A stretch of DNA of 25,620 nucleotides, from the NCBI GenBank assembly GCA_009923795.1, contig RFSU01000010.1:1-25620 (forward strand). Reading direction: 5' to 3'. The stretch is from Sphingomonadaceae bacterium. Its GTDB lineage: Bacteria > Pseudomonadota > Alphaproteobacteria > Sphingomonadales > Sphingomonadaceae. Below are positions 1 through 7,761 of this stretch, in pieces (within the stretch, counting starts at the first letter, position 1; every line of letters begins with the position of its first letter). A program made the translations under genes and the position numbers. The notes under the pieces are model-generated. The model had not been told where the DNA came from and did no database searches. It worked only from the letters and a program-made list of their open reading frames with translations.

Positions 1-623
1 GTGTTGGCAATGGTGACTGCGTTGGAGAGCTTGGGCGGTGCATTCACATCACGCTTTTCATAGACGGCAGCGTCCAGCACCATCTTGGAAAAATTATCAG
101 CAGGCAGCGGGATCCGCTTTGGTGTTCCCGTGGTCCCACTAGTGAGCATTTCAATGCCGACGCCTTTGGCATCCACGTTGAAGTCTGTGCCCGTCTTTTC
201 AAAGATAACTTTGACGGGTTCGGCCAAATCCCCCGTCACCTCAAGGCAAAGGGCGCCTGTCTTCTGAGCCGCTTCGAGAATTTCGGGCCGGGCCCAATCT
301 TGCTTTTGGGCAATGATTACGGGCGTTTTCAACGTCAGAATATCATGCACCAGCTTGCTGTCGGGCAGGGTCGGGTTGAGCGTGACAACGCAGCGGTCAT
401 TGATGATGGTGCCAATGATCATGGCGGCCATATGCGGCGTGTTGCGCAAAATGCCGCCAATGCGCGCACCAGGGCCAATATCATTCTTCTTAAGCTGCGA
501 CTCTATGGCATCAATGATGCTGGTCAGTTCACCCCAGCTATGCCATTTCTGCTCAAATTCCAGCGCGGGAGCGGCCGGGTCAATCGCCATGACATTGCGG
601 ACGATTGCGCTCAGACTGGCCAT
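1..623 (-). CDS. Acyl-CoA ligase (AMP-binding), amino-terminal part, cut by the window edge
   Basis: This is the start of an ATP-dependent acyl-CoA synthetase, which would activate a carboxylic acid to its CoA thioester through an acyl-adenylate in the cytoplasm. About 207 residues are visible and the frame stays open to base 1. The protein begins MASLSAIVRNVMAID and carries the AMP-binding P-loop LTSGTTGTPK at about residues 160-170, which defines the ANL adenylation superfamily. The carboxy-terminal lid domain lies outside the window. The start at 623 has a GAGGAT Shine-Dalgarno-like sequence nine bases upstream. It is divergent from the SDR gene and shares a 111-base control region with it. 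The family is sure; the substrate cannot be read, but the beta-oxidation neighbours suggest the first step of the local degradation pathway. Confidence 0.9.
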   Translation of the reverse strand, partial: MASLSAIVRNVMAIDPAAPALEFEQKWHSWGELTSIIDAIESQLKKNDIGPGARIGGILRNTPHMAAMIIGTIINDRCVVTLNPTLPDSKLVHDILTLKTPVIIAQKQDWARPEILEAAQKTGALCLEVTGDLAEPVKVIFEKTGTDFNVDAKGVGIEMLTSGTTGTPKRIPLPADNFSKMVLDAAVYEKRDVNAPPKLSNAVTIAN

Positions 624-649
624 ATTCAAGATCCTCATCAACACGATTG

Positions 650-655
650 ATTATA
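650..655 (-). promoter_or_regulatory. Possible -10 element upstream of the acyl-CoA ligase
   Basis: Read on the minus strand, this AT-rich stretch gives an exact TATAAT about 27 bases upstream of the ligase start, inside the divergent region 624-734. No convincing -35 hexamer lies 16-18 bases upstream, so the call is weak. The rest of the region is a TA-repeat tract followed by the GAGAGG ribosome binding site of the SDR gene at 721-726. Confidence 0.3.
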
Positions 656-734
656 TATATAGCGGATTTATACGAATGAGATATGCAGAAATCAAGAAGC
701 TTGGGCCAGCATCTGGATAAGAGAGGAATGCACG

Positions 735-1667
735 ATGGGACAGTTTGAAGGCAAGGTTGCCGTCATCACAGGCGCTGGGCGCGGAATTGGCAGAGATACC
801 GCGCTTCTCATGGCCGCTGAGGGCGCAAAGATCGTCGTGAATGATCTGGGTGGTGGGCCGCAGGGTGGTGGCGGGGATGCCTCCTTTGCGCAGCAGGTCG
901 TCGATGAAATTCGCGCTGCTGGCGGAACGGCAATCGCCGAAACGTCCAGCGTTGCATCTATGGCGGGGGGCACGGCTGTCGTCGAATGCGCCCTAGATCA
1001 TTTTGGCAGACTAGATTTTGTCATCAATAATGCAGGTATCATTCGTCCGCGCCTGATTACAGAGATGAGCGAGGAAGATTTCGACACAATCATCGCCGTT
1101 AATCTCAAAGGCTATTTTGCAACAATTCGCGCTGGTGCCGCGCACCTAAAGAAGCATGGCGGCGCCATTGTTAACCTCAGTTCACCCTCTGGCTTTGGGC
1201 ATCTGGGCATGGCCAATTACAGCGCGGCGAAAGAAGGCGTGGTTGGCCTGACGCGATCTGTCGCGCGAGAATTGGGGGAATTTGGCGTGCGGTGCAACGC
1301 CGTGCGCCCCATCTCGCAGGCAACCACAATGGCCATTCCTGAGGTGTTTGAAACGATCACCTACCAAATTGAGAAATTGGGCATCCCACATCTGTCCAAT
1401 CAGTGGCTCTCCCCCAATGGGGAAGTCCCGGAGCCGCATTCAGTCGCTGCCGTTTTGGCTTGGCTCTGCTCCCCCTTGTCTGAGAATATCAATGGCCGCG
1501 AAGTCTATATTTGCGGCAACCAAATAGCATTGGTGCAAGAGCCTGAGTTGATCCGCAATCAGTTTCGGGCAGGGGGTTGGACTTGGGAAGGCCTGTGCGA
1601 TCCGGCGGTCACAAGGGCACTGACATATGATGTCAGGAACCGCTACACGGGCCGCAAGCCCGACTAA
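735..1667 (+). CDS. SDR-family 3-hydroxyacyl-CoA dehydrogenase-like protein
   Basis: This is a 310-residue NAD(P)-dependent short-chain dehydrogenase. It shows the glycine-rich motif TGAGRGIG at residues 12-19, NNAG at 98-101, Asn123, and a catalytic Ser149, Tyr162 and Lys166 set in the order SSPSG then YSAAK. The stretch VNDLGGGPQGGGGD after the first Rossmann strands, and the roughly 60-residue tail beyond the usual 250, resemble the dehydrogenase domain of peroxisomal multifunctional enzyme type 2 (HSD17B4), which oxidises 3-hydroxyacyl-CoA. The start has GAGAGG eight bases upstream. It heads a plus-strand run with the acyl-CoA dehydrogenase (29-base gap) and the crotonase gene (2-base gap), so the three are probably one operon for beta-oxidation. 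The exact substrate is not visible. Confidence 0.9.
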   Translation: MGQFEGKVAVITGAGRGIGRDTALLMAAEGAKIVVNDLGGGPQGGGGDASFAQQVVDEIRAAGGTAIAETSSVASMAGGTAVVECALDHFGRLDFVINNAGIIRPRLITEMSEEDFDTIIAVNLKGYFATIRAGAAHLKKHGGAIVNLSSPSGFGHLGMANYSAAKEGVVGLTRSVARELGEFGVRCNAVRPISQATTMAIPEVFETITYQIEKLGIPHLSNQWLSPNGEVPEPHSVAAVLAWLCSPLSENINGREVYICGNQIALVQEPELIRNQFRAGGWTWEGLCDPAVTRALTYDVRNRYTGRKPD

Positions 1668-1696
1668 GAGACACACGCTGGCCCGACAGCAGGATC

Positions 1697-2878
1697 ATGA
1701 AAGCAACGCTGATGAATTTTGAACTCGCCGACGAACACCGGATGCTGAAAGAGTTGGTCCGCAAATTTGTGGATTCTGAACTCATGCCGCTGGAAAATGG
1801 TGTCTTTGCGCGTGAAGCCGCGGGCCAGGGCAGCTATTTAACCAAGGAAGAACAGGCAAAGGCGGACGCCGTCTCGCGCGATCTTGGCCTATGGGGTCTG
1901 GATGCGCCGGAAGAAGTCGGCGGCATGAATTTGCCGATGGTGGCGATGGTCGGCGTCAATGAAGAACTTGGCCGCACCGCCGTGCCCTATACTTTGCCGC
2001 CAGATTCCCCGAATTTGCGGATGATGATGGTCGCCGCCGATGAGCGCCAGCGGGAGGCTTATCTCGCCCCTTATGTGCGCGGCGAAACCATATCCGCCAT
2101 TGGCATTTCAGAACCTGGGGCCGGGGCCGATCCTGCACGCATGACAACGTCTGCCGTGCAAGATGGGGAGGATTGGATCATCAATGGCCGCAAAATCTGG
2201 ATCACCAAGGCGGCTGAGGCAGATTTCACGATCCTAATGGCTGTGACCGACAAAAACCCTAATGGCCGAAACGGCATTTCCGCCTTTTTGGTGGATCGCG
2301 ATACGCCGGGATTCAATGTGCTGCGCCGCATTCCCATGGTGGATGGCACGTCTACCTATGAAGTGGCGCTGGAAGATTGCCGTGTGCCGGGCTGGAAGTT
2401 GTTGGGCACGCGGGGGCAGGGCTTTGCCCCGATGCAGGTTCGGTTGGGCACGCGCCGTATTGAAATGGCGTCTTGGTCCATCGGCATGGCGCAGCGCGCG
2501 TTGGATATGATGATTGATTATGCGCCACAGCGGGTCACATTCGGGAAGCCTTTGGCCTCGCGCCAGACCGTGCAGAATTGGGTCGCAGACGCTGCCACGC
2601 GGATCCACGCCATGCGCTTGATGACATATGATTGCGCTTGGAAGCTGGATGAGGGGCGCGATACCCGGCTCGAAATTTCGATGGTCAAATCTTATTGCAC
2701 TGAAGCGGCTTATGAGATTGTCGATCACGCCATGCAGATGTTTGGCGGCATGGGGATGACGCGGGAATTGCCACTTTATCTGATGTCCGCAAAGCTCAGG
2801 ACAATGCGGATTTACGATGGCCCCAGTGAAATTCACAATTGGGTGGTCGCGCGTCAATTGCTGGGCACGCGGGAATAG
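1697..2878 (+). CDS. Acyl-CoA dehydrogenase
   Basis: This is a 393-residue flavoprotein of the acyl-CoA dehydrogenase family, catalysing alpha,beta-dehydrogenation of an acyl-CoA with electrons passed to ETF. The amino-terminal helical domain is followed by a flavin and substrate segment (GISEPGAGAD, then WITKAAEADF). A carboxy-terminal region contains MQMFGGMGMTRELPL and RIYDGPSEIHNWVVAR. In medium-chain enzymes the catalytic base is Glu in a Tyr-Glu-Gly context; here the equivalent position is Asp374 in YDGPSEIH, a pattern I know from the ACAD10/11-like branch. Two starts are possible: 1697 with AGGA very close upstream, or 1712 (MNFELADEH), which matches the usual family start better. It is the second gene of the SDR operon. 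Chain length and substrate preference cannot be told from the sequence. Confidence 0.93.
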   Translation: MKATLMNFELADEHRMLKELVRKFVDSELMPLENGVFAREAAGQGSYLTKEEQAKADAVSRDLGLWGLDAPEEVGGMNLPMVAMVGVNEELGRTAVPYTLPPDSPNLRMMMVAADERQREAYLAPYVRGETISAIGISEPGAGADPARMTTSAVQDGEDWIINGRKIWITKAAEADFTILMAVTDKNPNGRNGISAFLVDRDTPGFNVLRRIPMVDGTSTYEVALEDCRVPGWKLLGTRGQGFAPMQVRLGTRRIEMASWSIGMAQRALDMMIDYAPQRVTFGKPLASRQTVQNWVADAATRIHAMRLMTYDCAWKLDEGRDTRLEISMVKSYCTEAAYEIVDHAMQMFGGMGMTRELPLYLMSAKLRTMRIYDGPSEIHNWVVARQLLGTRE

Positions 2879-2880
2879 AC

Positions 2881-3663
2881 ATGGCTGAAGCTTCCTTCAC
2901 CGTGCAAACTGAGGTCGCTGACCATATCGGCACGATCCGCTTTTCCTGCCCGCCTTATAACCATGTGTCTGTCGGCCTGTTGGCCGCGCTGGCCGACCAA
3001 TTAGAGGCGCTTGATGCTGACGATAGCTGTCGTGTTGTCGTGCTATGCGCAGAGGGAAAAGTTTTCTGCGCAGGGGCGGACTTTAACGAAGGCGGCGATT
3101 TCGCGGATGATGGCGATAATGCCGGGGTCCTGGCGCTTTATGAACAGGCGGCACGTCTTTACGCGAACCGCAAACCCATCATCGCGGTTGTCCAGGGGGC
3201 GGCGATTGGCGCAGGGCTTGGTCTGGCCTTGGTGGCGGATTTCCGCATTGCATCGGATCAGGCCCGGTTTGCTGCCAATTTCGTAAAACTTGGTTTTCAT
3301 GCAGGCTTTGGAATTTCCGCTCGCTTGCCAGAGCTTTTGGGCGTCCAAAAGGCGGCGCGCATGCTCCTTTCGGGCGAGCGGGTGACAGGGGCGGCGGCGT
3401 TTGACTGGGGCTTGGTCGATATCCTCGCGCCCGCCGATGATCTGGCGCAGACTGCGCGCGACTTTGCGGCAAGCATTGCTGAAAATGCGCCGCTTGCCGT
3501 CGAGGCGACCCGGCTCACAGTGCGGGGCGATATTGCCGAGCGGATCAGGCAGACAACCGCGCGCGAAGCGGCCCTTCAGAGCGATCTAAAGAAAACAGCG
3601 GACTTTGCCGAAGGAGTAAAGTCCGTTGCAGAGCGGCGGGCTGGTCGGTTCATCCGAGCATAG
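2881..3663 (+). CDS. Enoyl-CoA hydratase/isomerase (crotonase) family protein, both catalytic Glu replaced
   Basis: This is a 260-residue crotonase-fold protein, starting two bases after the acyl-CoA dehydrogenase stop and so probably translated by coupling. The CoA and oxyanion-hole segments are clear: KVFCAGADF at residues 60-68 and GAAIGAGLG at 106-114. Aligned by eye to rat mitochondrial hydratase, the two acid/base glutamates (Glu144 and Glu164) correspond to Gly114 and Phe134 here, in the stretch FAANFVKLGFHAGFG. A standard syn-hydration mechanism is therefore not supported by these positions. The protein may use another acid, or may act as an isomerase, dehydratase or C-C lyase. Automatic annotation would say enoyl-CoA hydratase; the family is certain and the reaction is not. 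Confidence 0.9.
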   Translation: MAEASFTVQTEVADHIGTIRFSCPPYNHVSVGLLAALADQLEALDADDSCRVVVLCAEGKVFCAGADFNEGGDFADDGDNAGVLALYEQAARLYANRKPIIAVVQGAAIGAGLGLALVADFRIASDQARFAANFVKLGFHAGFGISARLPELLGVQKAARMLLSGERVTGAAAFDWGLVDILAPADDLAQTARDFAASIAENAPLAVEATRLTVRGDIAERIRQTTAREAALQSDLKKTADFAEGVKSVAERRAGRFIRA

Positions 3664-3685
3664 GGGCGTGGGCAGGCCCCTGTTG

Positions 3686-4136
3686 TCACCTCAGCGTTTC
3701 CAGAAAGGCCCTGAGCTTGTCCGGCAGAGCCGCAGGGCGGCGGCTGCGCGCATCGACATAGACATGCACGAAGAAACCCTCGGCGGCAGCCTGCTCTTCG
3801 CCCGCCTTAAACAGGCCGACCTCACATCGGACGCTCGAATTGCCAATATGGGCGACGCGGATCCCGGCATCCACGCTGTCGGGAAACGGCGTAGCTGCAC
3901 CCTGTTTCGACAACCAGACCAATCACAGGGCTGGTTTGTGGATCCAAAAGCCCTTCGTCAATCAAGGTGGCATTCACAGCCGTGTCGAAGAAGCTATAGT
4001 AAATGACATTGTTCACATGGCCATAAACATCATTATCCATCCAACGCGTGGTAATCTGGCGGAAGCGGGGGTAGTCATGCCGCGTATGGCGACCCGATCG
4101 CGCGGGGTCTGGACGGGGGGAAGATGTTTTGGTCAT
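3686..4136 (-). pseudogene. Hotdog-fold acyl-CoA thioesterase (4HBT/YbgC-like), frameshifted
   Basis: Two minus-strand frames join into one thioesterase of the 4-hydroxybenzoyl-CoA thioesterase family, which hydrolyses acyl-CoA. The first part (start 4136) reads to VVETGCSY and holds the signature RWMDNDVYGHVNNVIYYSFF. The second part resumes in another frame with FPDSVDAGIRVAHIGNSSV and ends at LRAFLETLR (stop 3686). The break is near 3893-3900. From memory of relatives, the Tyr and the FPD are separated by about five residues, while here only four bases lie between them, so roughly eleven bases seem lost. Translation in the first frame runs on into an unrelated tail to 3822, with no second half of the domain. 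The gene sits opposite to its neighbours between the crotonase and alcohol dehydrogenase genes. It is either a real pseudogene or a sequence error. Confidence 0.75.
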
Positions 4137-4198
4137 GTGCGATCCGATAATGCGCCTGAATGAGAGAACGGCAACCCCTATCGAAAACCGGAGGAAGA

Positions 4199-5326
4199 AT
4201 GAAGGTTAAAGCCGCCATCTTGCGCGAAATGGGCGCGCAGGCCCCTTATGCCGTCTCGCAGCCGCTCTCGGTGGAGGAGATTGATCTTGATCCCCCAGGA
4301 TCGGGCGAGGTTCTGGTGCGGATCAAAGCCGCTGGCCTGTGCCATTCCGACCTTTCGGTGATCAACGGAAGCCGCCCGCGTCCGATGCCGATGGCCTTGG
4401 GCCATGAGGCGGCGGGCGAAGTTGTGACGGTTGGGGAGGGCGTCGACGATCTGTTCCCGGGCGATCATGTCGTCATGGTGTTCATGCCAAGCTGCGGCCA
4501 TTGCCTGCCCTGTGCTGCAGGTCGGCCGGCCCTATGTGAGCCGGGGGCAGCGGCCAATGGGAAGGGCACTTTGCTATCAGGTGAAATCCGGGTTCATGCC
4601 GGGGATCGGCCTTTGCATCATCATCTTGGCTGCTCAGCCTTTGCCGATCATGCGGTTGTGTCGCGTCGGTCATTGGTCAAGGTGGATAAGGATTTGCCAT
4701 TTCATGAAGCCGCTTTGTTCGGCTGTGCGGTGCTAACGGGCGTTGGGGCCGTTGTGAATACGGCGCGCGTTCAGGCGGGGGAGACGGTTGCGGTGATCGG
4801 TCTGGGCGGTGTTGGCCTTGCCGCAGTCATTGGTGCAATTGCCTGCGGCGCATCGCAGATTATCGCCATTGACGTGTCTGATGAAAAGCTAGCCCTTGCC
4901 AAGAGCATTGGGGCGACAGCCATCGTCAATGCGACCGATGCAGATGCAGTTGATCAGGTGCGCGTATTGACCGCAGGCGGCGCCGATTTTGTGTTTGAAT
5001 TTGCAGGCGTCGGCATAGCTTTGGAAAATGCCTATCGGATGACGCGGCGCGGCGGAACAACCGTCACTGCGGGCCTGCCACCGCCTGATGTCAACATGGC
5101 GCTCAATATTGTCAGCTTGGTGGCAGAGGAGCGGACGATCAAGGGAAGCTATATTGGCACCTGCGTGCCGATGCGCGACATCCCGCGTTATGTCGCGCTC
5201 TATCGCGCGGGGCGTCTCCCCATTGATCGGCTGATGAGCGGAACCATCCCGCTTGAGCAGATTAATGAGGGCTTTGATCGGCTTAATCAGGGCAGCGTGG
5301 TGCGTCTCATCGTTGATTTTAGTTAG
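4199..5326 (+). CDS. Zinc-dependent alcohol dehydrogenase (MDR family)
   Basis: This is a 375-residue medium-chain dehydrogenase that would oxidise an alcohol or reduce an aldehyde with NAD. The catalytic zinc site is visible as Cys48 in LCHSD and His69-Glu70 in LGHEAAG. The structural zinc loop is present with four cysteines in the segment CGHCLPCAAGRPALC. The Rossmann motif is VIGLGGVGLA, and the second strand ends in an Asp (AIDVSDEK), which favours NAD over NADP. A longer frame opens at 4160, but the ATG at 4199 has GGAGGA at 4190-4195 and gives the normal family amino terminus. It follows the broken thioesterase and precedes a convergent SnoaL-like gene with a nine-base gap. It likely handles an alcohol intermediate of the local pathway; the substrate is unknown. 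Confidence 0.92.
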   Translation: MKVKAAILREMGAQAPYAVSQPLSVEEIDLDPPGSGEVLVRIKAAGLCHSDLSVINGSRPRPMPMALGHEAAGEVVTVGEGVDDLFPGDHVVMVFMPSCGHCLPCAAGRPALCEPGAAANGKGTLLSGEIRVHAGDRPLHHHLGCSAFADHAVVSRRSLVKVDKDLPFHEAALFGCAVLTGVGAVVNTARVQAGETVAVIGLGGVGLAAVIGAIACGASQIIAIDVSDEKLALAKSIGATAIVNATDADAVDQVRVLTAGGADFVFEFAGVGIALENAYRMTRRGGTTVTAGLPPPDVNMALNIVSLVAEERTIKGSYIGTCVPMRDIPRYVALYRAGRLPIDRLMSGTIPLEQINEGFDRLNQGSVVRLIVDFS

Positions 5327-5335
5327 AGGTGCCCG

Positions 5336-5920
5336 TCAGCCTGGCTCATAATCGGGGGGCAGAATATTGATGTTTGTCCCGATACGTTTGGGACTAACGG
5401 TCAGTGGTCGCTCATAGGATGAATCTGTTTTGTCCCGCGCAACAGTGCCGCTTTCGCGCAGCATGCCCATAAATTCTGGCGGAACCTTTGACGCTGTGGG
5501 CACGCCGCCCCATTCAGACACGCATTTGCGCGCCGCAATTCGCCAAATGCCATCCCGCTTTTCCATCCGATCAAGATAGCGGCCACCGCCGATGGAAAAG
5601 GAGAAGTCCTTGGCATCCATCCCCGCGAACAGCCAATAGGTCTCGCAATGGGCCACATCTCCATCCAGGTCGCAGCTATGGTTGGTGATGATGTGCTGAT
5701 GCCCGGCTTGGGCGTTGCTATGATAATGATTGACCCAGTCCCAAAAGGCCTTCGGGCCATCGACGAAAAAGCCGTGATCATCGATGGCGTCTGGATGATA
5801 GCAGGACATGAGTAAATCACGATCCATGCGATCGACACCGCGGCAATAATTGGTCACGACCTCGCGGATTTTTTGCCGGTCGTATAACTCCCGCACCATG
5901 GCTTCCAAACTGGGTTCCAT
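5336..5920 (-). CDS. SnoaL-like (NTF2 fold) protein, possible dehydratase or isomerase
   Basis: This is a 194-residue protein of the SnoaL/NTF2-like superfamily, which includes scytalone dehydratase, steroid delta-isomerase and bile-acid 7-alpha-dehydratase (BaiE). Tyr25 and Asp30 (NYCRGVD) are spaced five residues apart, and a His-rich strand follows (HQHIITNHS, His76 and His81). This resembles the Tyr/Asp/His arrangement I recall for BaiE and its sphingomonad steroid dehydratase relatives. The beta-sheet segment with VAHCETYWLF and the closing WRIAARKCV are typical of the fold. It lies 22 bases downstream of the KstD-like gene on the same strand, so the two are very likely co-transcribed. 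The fold is confident; a dehydratase role is an inference from residue spacing and the partner gene. Many SnoaL proteins have unrelated functions. Confidence 0.8.
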   Translation of the reverse strand: MEPSLEAMVRELYDRQKIREVVTNYCRGVDRMDRDLLMSCYHPDAIDDHGFFVDGPKAFWDWVNHYHSNAQAGHQHIITNHSCDLDGDVAHCETYWLFAGMDAKDFSFSIGGGRYLDRMEKRDGIWRIAARKCVSEWGGVPTASKVPPEFMGMLRESGTVARDKTDSSYERPLTVSPKRIGTNINILPPDYEPG

Positions 5921-5942
5921 CTTCTATCCCCGCTACCTTGTC

Positions 5943-7589
5943 TTAATTGGGTGCTTGGCCGATGGCGTGGCGTGCCGCGACCCAGCCAAAGATAAAGGCT
6001 GGTGAAATGCTCGCCCCGGCGCCGGGATAGGTCTTGCCCATCACAGAGGCGGTCGAGTTGCCTGTCGCGTAAAGGCCGCTCAAAACGGTGCCGTCTTCCT
6101 TCACCACGCGGGCAAATTCATCGGTCAGAATGCCGCCAAAGGTGCCGACGTCACCCGGATAAATGGCAACAGCGAAATAAGGCGGCTTTTCAATCGCGCC
6201 AAGGCCGGGATTGGGGCGATTTGTCGGATCGGCAAAGACAAGGTCATAGGCCTTTGACCCGCGGCCAAAATCTTCATCCTTGCCGTTTCGGGCAAAGCCA
6301 TTGAACCTTTCAATTGTCGCCTTCAGATTTGCCGGTGGTACATTAATCTGTGTCGCCAGATCCTCAATCGTATCGGCCTGTTTCATATAGCCGCTGTCAA
6401 AAAAGGATTGCGGCGTCTTGCCGGCCAGAAACGCCCATGGATAGCGTTCACGGTGGCGCGATTCAACAATCGCCCAAACGGGCACATCGCCGCCTGCATA
6501 AACCGCCTGCCCATTGGCCATATAGCTTTGCGCTTCGTTGGTATAACGCTGGCCCTTCTGATTGACCAAAATGCAATGTGGCTTCGGCAAATCGAGCACA
6601 TGGATATAGCGTTCCCCGGTGGGCGGCGTGGATGTCAAAATCCAGACCGCGCCATCCATGAAATCCAGCGCCGCGCCGTGCGATTTGGCGATTTCAATCA
6701 TTTCGCCTGTGTCGCCGGGATTGGCATTTGTCCAAGCGACGGAAGACGGCTGCGGGCCATATTGCTTGCGCATGGCCTCATTGTGAGAAAACCCGCCCGC
6801 ATTGATCAGCACGCCGTCGCGCGCTTCAATGTGCCAAGGCTTGCCGTCCTTCTGCGTCACAACACCCGTGATCCGGCCCTTTTCCTCAATCAACTCGGTC
6901 ACGCCGGAATTTATGCGGATATCGATGTCTTGGCGGACGGCCATTTGCAGCATCCGCCCTTGGATCGCAGTTCCAGCCGCCACATATTCGCGGCCAAGGA
7001 GCTTGGCCTTGATCATGCGCATGCCTAGCGACACTGCTGCCAGTTTGCCGTCCAATGTGCGCTTGATCAGCATAAGGCGGCGGCCCTCAATTCCACGGAT
7101 AGGAAGGTTAGAGAGGCCACGCCGAAGCTTTGCTGCCCATTCAGCGGGCAGTTCTTTTACGTTGAAAGGCTCCACGGCCAGAGATCGACTTTCTGGCAGG
7201 CCACCGGGCAGGTCATCATGATAGTCTGACCAGCCGTCGCAGCGGATGAAGGGCATGCCCTTTGATTGCAGATATTCAACCAGTTTGGGCCCTTGGTTCA
7301 GGAACATGTCCTTGCGGCTGCGCGATGTAGCGGGGCCAAGATCGCCCACGGCTGCATCCAGATAGGTTTTGCCCTTTTCCGCGCTGTCGTTAATGCCCTC
7401 GCGGGCTTGTAATGGGTGGTTGGGGATCCAGAAGACGCCGCCAGACATGGCTGTCGACCCACCGATTTTGTCCGTTTTTTCGAGAACAAGCGCTTTTTTC
7501 CCCGCATCGGCGACGGCCAGTGCGGCGACCATGGATCCGCCCCCGCTGCCAACAATCACAAAGTCGGCACTTTCATTCCATTTCGCCAT
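5943..7589 (-). CDS. FAD-dependent 3-ketosteroid dehydrogenase-like protein
   Basis: This is a 548-residue flavoprotein of the FAD-binding-2 / 3-ketosteroid dehydrogenase family. The amino terminus has the dinucleotide motif VIVGSGGGS (residues 11-19), followed by VLEKTDKIGGSTAMSGG. The carboxy terminus has GLYATGNSTASVMGKTYPGAGASISP. In this, Tyr521 and Gly525 keep the four-residue spacing of Tyr487 and Gly491 in the Rhodococcus KstD active site. KstD introduces a 1,2-double bond into the A ring of 3-oxosteroids; related enzymes act on other cyclic ketones or on the 4,5-position. The start at 7589 has GAGGGG six bases upstream. It is divergent from the GntR regulator gene, a usual layout for a controlled catabolic operon. 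The family is clear, a steroid substrate is not proven. Confidence 0.85.
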   Translation of the reverse strand: MAKWNESADFVIVGSGGGSMVAALAVADAGKKALVLEKTDKIGGSTAMSGGVFWIPNHPLQAREGINDSAEKGKTYLDAAVGDLGPATSRSRKDMFLNQGPKLVEYLQSKGMPFIRCDGWSDYHDDLPGGLPESRSLAVEPFNVKELPAEWAAKLRRGLSNLPIRGIEGRRLMLIKRTLDGKLAAVSLGMRMIKAKLLGREYVAAGTAIQGRMLQMAVRQDIDIRINSGVTELIEEKGRITGVVTQKDGKPWHIEARDGVLINAGGFSHNEAMRKQYGPQPSSVAWTNANPGDTGEMIEIAKSHGAALDFMDGAVWILTSTPPTGERYIHVLDLPKPHCILVNQKGQRYTNEAQSYMANGQAVYAGGDVPVWAIVESRHRERYPWAFLAGKTPQSFFDSGYMKQADTIEDLATQINVPPANLKATIERFNGFARNGKDEDFGRGSKAYDLVFADPTNRPNPGLGAIEKPPYFAVAIYPGDVGTFGGILTDEFARVVKEDGTVLSGLYATGNSTASVMGKTYPGAGASISPAFIFGWVAARHAIGQAPN

Positions 7590-7714
7590 GCGACACCCCT
7601 CAAACAATCTTTTGGTCAGTTTTGGATTCGGCGATCAGGCCCACCCGGCTTTCGCGAAATCTAATCATATAACTACGTAACATGACTTCAATCCGGGATG
7701 GATGTCAACGCCTT

Positions 7715-7733
7715 GGCACTTGCCGAAAGTGCC
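7715..7733. promoter_or_regulatory. Seven-base inverted repeat in the KstD-like/GntR divergent region
   Basis: The sequence GGCACTTGCCGAAAGTGCC is a perfect seven-base inverted repeat with a five-base centre. It lies in the 172-base region between the divergent flavoprotein and GntR genes, 29 bases before the regulator's GTG start. Its position fits an operator for self-regulation. It could equally be a hairpin in the regulator mRNA. I did not find a second copy by eye in the 624-734 divergent region. Confidence 0.35.
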
Positions 7734-7761
7734 TTGCGGCGTCTAAAAGGCATGATGAGTT

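Noticed and set aside
650..662. TA-repeat tract considered as a microsatellite switch
   Set aside because: It is only about 12 bases long and lies at a normal promoter position; ordinary promoter AT-richness explains it.
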